Below the pieces are notes generated by a model. The model did not search any database. It saw only the letters and a list, made by a program, of their open reading frames with translations, and had not been told where the DNA came from. 9,366 bases of DNA, taken from the NCBI GenBank assembly GCA_021798075.1, contig JAJZYO010000055.1:1-9366 (forward strand), given 5' to 3'. The stretch is from Actinomycetes bacterium. Lineage in GTDB: Bacteria; Actinomycetota; Acidimicrobiia; Acidimicrobiales; Palsa-688. The position numbers and the translations under genes were made by a program. How positions within the stretch are numbered: position 1 is the first letter of the stretch; every line of letters begins with the position of its first letter. This document shows positions 6,001 to 9,366 of the stretch, piece by piece.

Positions 6001-6028
6001 CCTCCCGGACCTGTCAGGGGCCGGGAGG
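6001..6028 (-). other. Intercistronic hairpin between hisD-like and hisE
   Basis: CCTCCCGG (6001-6008) and CCGGGAGG (6021-6028) are perfect 8-bp inverted arms around a 12-base loop, 10 bases after the hisD-like stop on the minus strand. No T tract follows. It could partly terminate transcription, or act as a processing or stabilising site that sets hisE-hisG expression apart from hisD-like. Confidence 0.4.
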
Positions 6029-6038
6029 GAGTCGGCGG

Positions 6039-7373
6039 TCAGGAGAACCTGATCTCGATGGCTGCTTCGTGGGCCGGGAAGCCCTCATGGCGCGAGAGGG
6101 CGGTCACCGAGGCTCGCATGCGCGCGAGCGCCCTCTCGTCGGCCCGGGCCACCCCCGTCCGCTTCCGGAAGGCTTCTGCCGTGATCCCCCCGCTCACCTT
6201 GGCAAAGCCGCTCGTCGGTAGTGAAGCTGGGCAACCGATCAGGAAGTTCGCGCTCGCGAAGGGGGTCCACTGGCCGATCAGTACCTCGCCGGCGTGGGTG
6301 ACCCGCTCCAGCAGGCTGTCCGGGTCGGCAACGGCAATCTGCATGTGCTCGGGGGCGTAGGCGTTGGCTACGTCGACCGCCTCGGACAGGTCCTCGACCA
6401 GGATCGCACCGCCGTTTTGCCCGAGAGCGGCGGCAGCGTAGCTCCGGCGGGGCTCCGCAAGCAGGCAGAGCTGCTTGGCCACCTCGACCTGGGCAGCCTC
6501 GAGCAGCGCCTCGCTCGGGGTGACCAAGAGGCTGTAGGAGTCTGCTCCATGCTCGGCCTCGTTTAGGAGGTCAGCGGCCAAGAGGCGAACATCGGCTGTG
6601 TCGTCCGCGATTATCAGGCTCTCGCTCGGGCCGAGCAGCATCGTGGTCACCGTGCCGTAGCGCTGGACCTCGACCTGGGCACACGTCACGGCGGGGCTGC
6701 CGGGGCCGACCACCTTGCGGACCTTGGGCACGCTTTCGGTGCCGAACGCGAGCGCGGCGACCCCGGCAGGGCCGTTGGACCGGAACACGTCCCGTATGCC
6801 CAGTTCCTTTGCAACGACGAGGATCGCCGGGTCAACCTCGCCGGCGGAACCAGGCATTGGGGGTACCACGACAGCAATCTTGCCGACGCCAGCCACCACG
6901 GCGGGCGTGCCCAGTTGGACGAGCACGGATGGGAAAGAGCCCTTGCCGCTCGGGACGAAAAGCCCCGCACTCTCGATGGGCGTGACCTTTTCCCCAACCC
7001 TGAGACCAGGCTCGCTCTCAAACTCCCAGTCACCCCTGGACACCAGTTGCTCGTTGAAGCTCCGCACGTGGTCTATGCAGTCCCGGAGAGCGGCGAGGAG
7101 GTCGTCGGGCACGCTGGCCTGCGCCTTGGCAAACTCGTCTTCGCTCACTCGCAGCTGCCCCGGCTCGACATGGCAGCGGTCGAAACGCTCGAGCGCCCTG
7201 ACTAGAGCCGAGTCGCCGTTTTCGCGAACGTCCTCGATCAACTTGGCCACCTGCGAGCGGAGTCCTGGGTCGAATATCTCGTCGAGGCCCCGCTCGAGCA
7301 CGGCCTGCCGGTCGTCTTCGCCGAGGTCGCTCCAGCGCCCGATCAGCCGCACCGGCAAGTCCTTGGTCCCCAT
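6039..7373 (-). CDS. hisD: Histidinol dehydrogenase family protein with altered zinc site
   Basis: The 444-residue protein matches the HisD fold over its full length. Seen motifs are GLFVPSGKGSFPS (137-149), VVGPGSPAVT (221-230), LLGPSESLIIADD (246-258), DLLNEAEHGADS (268-279), NAYAPEHMQIAV (337-348) and RHEGFPAHEAAIEIR (428-442). Classical HisD oxidises histidinol to histidine with two NAD+ and binds one zinc through Gln259, His262, Asp360 and His419 (E. coli numbering). By motif alignment these are E272, H275, N376 and H435 here, and active-site His367 is A383 (ASANFLIGCPASLPTSG, 373-389). E342/H343 and E430 are kept. AGGAGG at 7384-7389 precedes the ATG by 10 bases. It lies 41 bases after a glycosyltransferase and 71 before hisE. 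It may be histidinol dehydrogenase with an unusual metal site, or a paralogue with another alcohol substrate; the his context favours the first, the residues the second. Confidence 0.8.
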   Translation of the reverse strand: MGTKDLPVRLIGRWSDLGEDDRQAVLERGLDEIFDPGLRSQVAKLIEDVRENGDSALVRALERFDRCHVEPGQLRVSEDEFAKAQASVPDDLLAALRDCIDHVRSFNEQLVSRGDWEFESEPGLRVGEKVTPIESAGLFVPSGKGSFPSVLVQLGTPAVVAGVGKIAVVVPPMPGSAGEVDPAILVVAKELGIRDVFRSNGPAGVAALAFGTESVPKVRKVVGPGSPAVTCAQVEVQRYGTVTTMLLGPSESLIIADDTADVRLLAADLLNEAEHGADSYSLLVTPSEALLEAAQVEVAKQLCLLAEPRRSYAAAALGQNGGAILVEDLSEAVDVANAYAPEHMQIAVADPDSLLERVTHAGEVLIGQWTPFASANFLIGCPASLPTSGFAKVSGGITAEAFRKRTGVARADERALARMRASVTALSRHEGFPAHEAAIEIRFS

Positions 7374-7414
7374 GGTCCGCTTTCCTCCTGGTCAACGCTT
7401 GTAGCTGCTGGAGC

Positions 7415-8671
7415 TTACCGAGCGCGACCGAAGGCCGCGCTCACCCCGCAGTAGCGCTCCATCACCCTGGCCACCTGGCGCTCGAAGGAAAATCGCTCCG
7501 ATGCCCAAACCTGGGCAGCCTTCGCCTGGTGGGCCGCTCGCTCGGGCTCTGCCAATACGCGACAGATGGCCGCCGCGAACTCCTTTGGGTCAGACGAGAC
7601 GCCTGCGAGCCCAGAGCTCGGGACGCCTTCAAGACCGGCTAGAGCTTCGTGCGTCGCCACCAGCGGGATACCGGCGACCATGGCTTGGGGGACCTTGAAA
7701 CGAAGGCCGCCGCCTCCGAAGACCGGTGCTACAAAACAATGCGCTGCAGCATAAAAGGGCGCAAGGTCGGCCACGAAGCCGGTGACGAGCACTGACGGGC
7801 CAGAGCGCTCGACCAGGCTCGGGGCTGGGTTCCCCCCGGCGAGGACGAGCCTCGCGTGCGGGAAGCGCTCCATCACAAGGGGCCAGACGTGGTCCAAGAG
7901 CCAGGCCGCTCCTGCCGCGTTTTCCGCACGGTCAAAGGCCGCCACGAAGAGGACGTCTTCGCGGTCGTCCGCCGGCGCCCGCTCTGGCGCCGGGTCGAGC
8001 CACGGGTCGATCACGACGGCGGTCCTGGTACGACCGCGATGGCTCCCGCGCACCGGGGCCCCAGGGCGAACAAAAGAAATGTCCTCGGCCTTGAAAGCGA
8101 CAAGAAGGTCGCAATACGCAGCCAACTTGCGCTCTTGGAGCGCGGTCGTCCTGCTGGCGAGTGCGTCGCGGAGCCGTCCGCGGAGCGTGAGGTGCGAGCG
8201 CCGCGCCCAGCTGAGCGTGCCAGAGTAGCGATCGTGCTGGAAAGCGGCCACATACGCCGAGGGGAAGGCATTGCGGAGCGCCGGTGCGAGTGACATGGAC
8301 GCCGACCACTGCAACTCTACGACCTGAGGGGCGATGTCGCAGCTGCGGACGACATCGACGGCTCCCGGCACCGGCACCTCCCGACCCTGGAGGGACAGCG
8401 TCGCAAGCTCGCCCAGCCAGCCTCCCGGCTTTGCCCTGGCCGGGACGAGGGCGGTACGCCACGGCCCGGCGCCATCCGAACGGCGCCTGTTTTCGTCGTT
8501 GTCTGGCGCGACCAACGTCACATCGAAAACCTGGGAGAGCCGCCAAAGGTACTCGAAGTAAAATCGGTGGCCGGCGTAGGGCGCGGACCTACTGGGCACG
8601 AACGGCGAGACACTGAGCGCCCTCCTGCCTGCCGACGTCGGTCCCGCCCGAGCTCCCGCCTCGGCCACCAT
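7415..8671 (-). CDS. GT4-like glycosyltransferase
   Basis: The 418-residue protein resembles GT-B fold, retaining glycosyltransferases of group 1 (GT4). The N-terminal domain starts with LSVSPFVPSRSAPYAGHRFY (19-38) and FDVTLVAP (49-56), typical of the acceptor-side Rossmann domain. The C-terminal donor domain shows VLFVAAFDRAENAAG (240-254), RLVLAGGNPAPSLV (274-287), VTGFVADLAPFYAAAHCFVA (296-315) and the loop GGGGLRFKVPQAMVAGIPLV (319-338), where the nucleotide sugar is normally bound. There is no signal peptide; it is cytoplasmic or membrane-associated. The exact sugar and acceptor cannot be predicted. It diverges from a GT2 gene and precedes hisD-like by 41 bases on the same strand. ATG 8671 has AGGGTGG about six bases upstream; the next codon is GTG and could be the start instead. 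The first 17 residues look non-conserved. Confidence 0.85.
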   Translation of the reverse strand: MVAEAGARAGPTSAGRRALSVSPFVPSRSAPYAGHRFYFEYLWRLSQVFDVTLVAPDNDENRRRSDGAGPWRTALVPARAKPGGWLGELATLSLQGREVPVPGAVDVVRSCDIAPQVVELQWSASMSLAPALRNAFPSAYVAAFQHDRYSGTLSWARRSHLTLRGRLRDALASRTTALQERKLAAYCDLLVAFKAEDISFVRPGAPVRGSHRGRTRTAVVIDPWLDPAPERAPADDREDVLFVAAFDRAENAAGAAWLLDHVWPLVMERFPHARLVLAGGNPAPSLVERSGPSVLVTGFVADLAPFYAAAHCFVAPVFGGGGLRFKVPQAMVAGIPLVATHEALAGLEGVPSSGLAGVSSDPKEFAAAICRVLAEPERAAHQAKAAQVWASERFSFERQVARVMERYCGVSAAFGRAR

Positions 8672-8708
8672 TGCAGACCACCCTATCGGTCGGCTGGTAA
8701 TAAGCAGG

Positions 8709-8714
8709 TAAATT
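8709..8714 (+). promoter_or_regulatory. Possible -10 box for leaderless GT2 transcript
   Basis: TAAATT fits the TAnnnT -10 pattern and ends 6 bases before the GTG at 8721, so transcription could start at or beside the start codon. No good Shine-Dalgarno sequence lies at the usual distance before this GTG. The -35 region at 17-18 bases (around 8685-8691) is poor. On the opposite strand TAGGGT (8685-8680) ends 8 bases before the ATG of the divergent glycosyltransferase gene and may be its -10 box. Both assignments rest on pattern and spacing alone. Confidence 0.35.
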
Positions 8715-8720
8715 CAACTT

Positions 8721-9366
8721 GTGCCCACCGCAAGCCTCGTCGTGCTCAACTGGCACCACGAACAAGCGACCGCGCTCTGCGTCGAGAGCCTCTGCAAGCT
8801 CGACGGTAGCGACGACTGCGAGATCGTGGTCGTAGACAACGAGAGCACGACCTCGAGCCGGGAGGCGCTCGCTCGGCTCGAACGGGTTACCCTGGTCCCC
8901 CTCGCCACTAACCTTGGCTTCGCTGGGGGCATGAACGCTGGGATCGCGGCTGCCAGAGGCGACTTCATTGGCCTGTTCAACAACGACCTCGTCGTCGAGC
9001 CTGGTTGGCTAAGGAAGGGTCTTCGGGCGCTGGAGGACACGAGGGTCGGGATCGTTGGGGGCCCCCAGTTCCCCTGGGACGGTGAAGGCCCGTCGGCGGT
9101 CGAAGCCACGGAGCCGCGCGAAGCCCAGCAAAATGCCAACGTTCCCGGCCTTGCCATGGTCCACGTTGACCCCGAACGCGGGTTCGCGGTCCTGGGCCCG
9201 GCACCAGCTGAGCGCCGCCTCGTCGCTGGCGTGGACGGCTGCAACCTCCTAGCCCGAGCGGGACTTCTACGGCAGCTCGGCGGTTTCGACCCTGACTACT
9301 TCGCCTACGGCGAAGACGTTGACCTCTGTGCGCGCGCGTGGGCGCTCGGGTATGCCACGATGTTCG
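8721..9366 (+). CDS. GT2-family glycosyltransferase (rhamnosyltransferase/WbbL-like), N-terminal part
   Basis: From GTG 8721 the frame is open to the window edge, giving 215 codons of a longer protein. It has the GT-A fold motifs of inverting family 2 enzymes: SLVVLNW (5-11), EIVVVDNEST (34-43), ATNLGFAGGMNAGI (62-75), the DxD-equivalent FNNDLVVEPGWL (86-97), VDGCNLLARAGLL (171-183) and GGFDPDYFAYGEDVDLCARA (187-206). The E198-D199 pair in the last is the usual site of the catalytic base. The pattern is that of WbbL/rhamnosyltransferase-like enzymes that build cell-wall linkers, O-antigen or exopolysaccharide; the donor is probably a dTDP- or UDP-sugar, but this is not shown. It diverges from the GT4-like gene with only 49 bases between them. 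The C-terminal part is outside the window. No competing start is seen nearby. Confidence 0.9.
   Translation, partial: MPTASLVVLNWHHEQATALCVESLCKLDGSDDCEIVVVDNESTTSSREALARLERVTLVPLATNLGFAGGMNAGIAAARGDFIGLFNNDLVVEPGWLRKGLRALEDTRVGIVGGPQFPWDGEGPSAVEATEPREAQQNANVPGLAMVHVDPERGFAVLGPAPAERRLVAGVDGCNLLARAGLLRQLGGFDPDYFAYGEDVDLCARAWALGYATMF

Noticed and set aside
7932..8546. A 204-codon minus-strand frame inside the GT4 gene
   Set aside because: It is an out-of-frame shadow with Arg/Pro/Gly-rich sequence and no motif, while the GT4 frame has clear domains.

Overview
This window is GC-rich with strongly GC-biased third codon positions and looks like the chromosome of an actinobacterium. Supporting hints are a HisG of the long form, an ArsR with an N-terminal Cys-Cys pair as in corynebacterial ArsR, TAnnnT-type -10 elements, and one gene that looks leaderless. 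An acidimicrobial or other deep actinobacterial lineage is my guess; the sequence alone does not prove it. No tRNA, rRNA, CRISPR array, insertion sequence or phage gene was seen.

Left part, 1-1526, minus strand: a TDT-family membrane transporter (SLAC1/TehA/Mae1/Ssu1 superfamily), followed at its 3' end by the first 30 codons of another gene that leaves the window. Upstream of the transporter are three imperfect palindromes spaced exactly 15 bp apart, which look like an operator array.

Arsenic module, 1527-4636: arsR runs to the right. To the left, a divergent operon encodes an ACR3-type arsenite permease and a CoA-disulfide-reductase-like flavoprotein. The 80-107 bp between arsR and acr3 hold two oppositely directed promoters whose -10 boxes overlap, lying across a 28-bp inverted repeat. 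One ArsR operator could therefore shut both promoters. No arsenate reductase gene (arsC) lies in the window.

Histidine module, 4850-7373, minus strand: hisD-like, hisE and hisG are transcribed in that order. HisE ends in a 4-base overlap with hisG. HisD-like and HisG both depart from their families at key motifs. In HisD-like, two of the four zinc ligands and the active-site His known from E. coli HisD are replaced, while the rest of the active site is kept. It may be a paralogue with another substrate rather than true histidinol dehydrogenase.

Right part, 7415-9366: a GT4-like glycosyltransferase on the minus strand lies 41 bp upstream of hisD, probably in the same transcription unit. Diverging from it is a GT2 (rhamnosyltransferase/WbbL-like) glycosyltransferase that runs off the right edge. 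These suggest the edge of a surface-polysaccharide locus.

Gene-free stretches are all under 300 bases: 1324-1526 (operator array), 4200-4306 (ars promoters), 4637-4849 (convergent gene ends with several hairpins) and 8672-8720 (divergent glycosyltransferase promoters).
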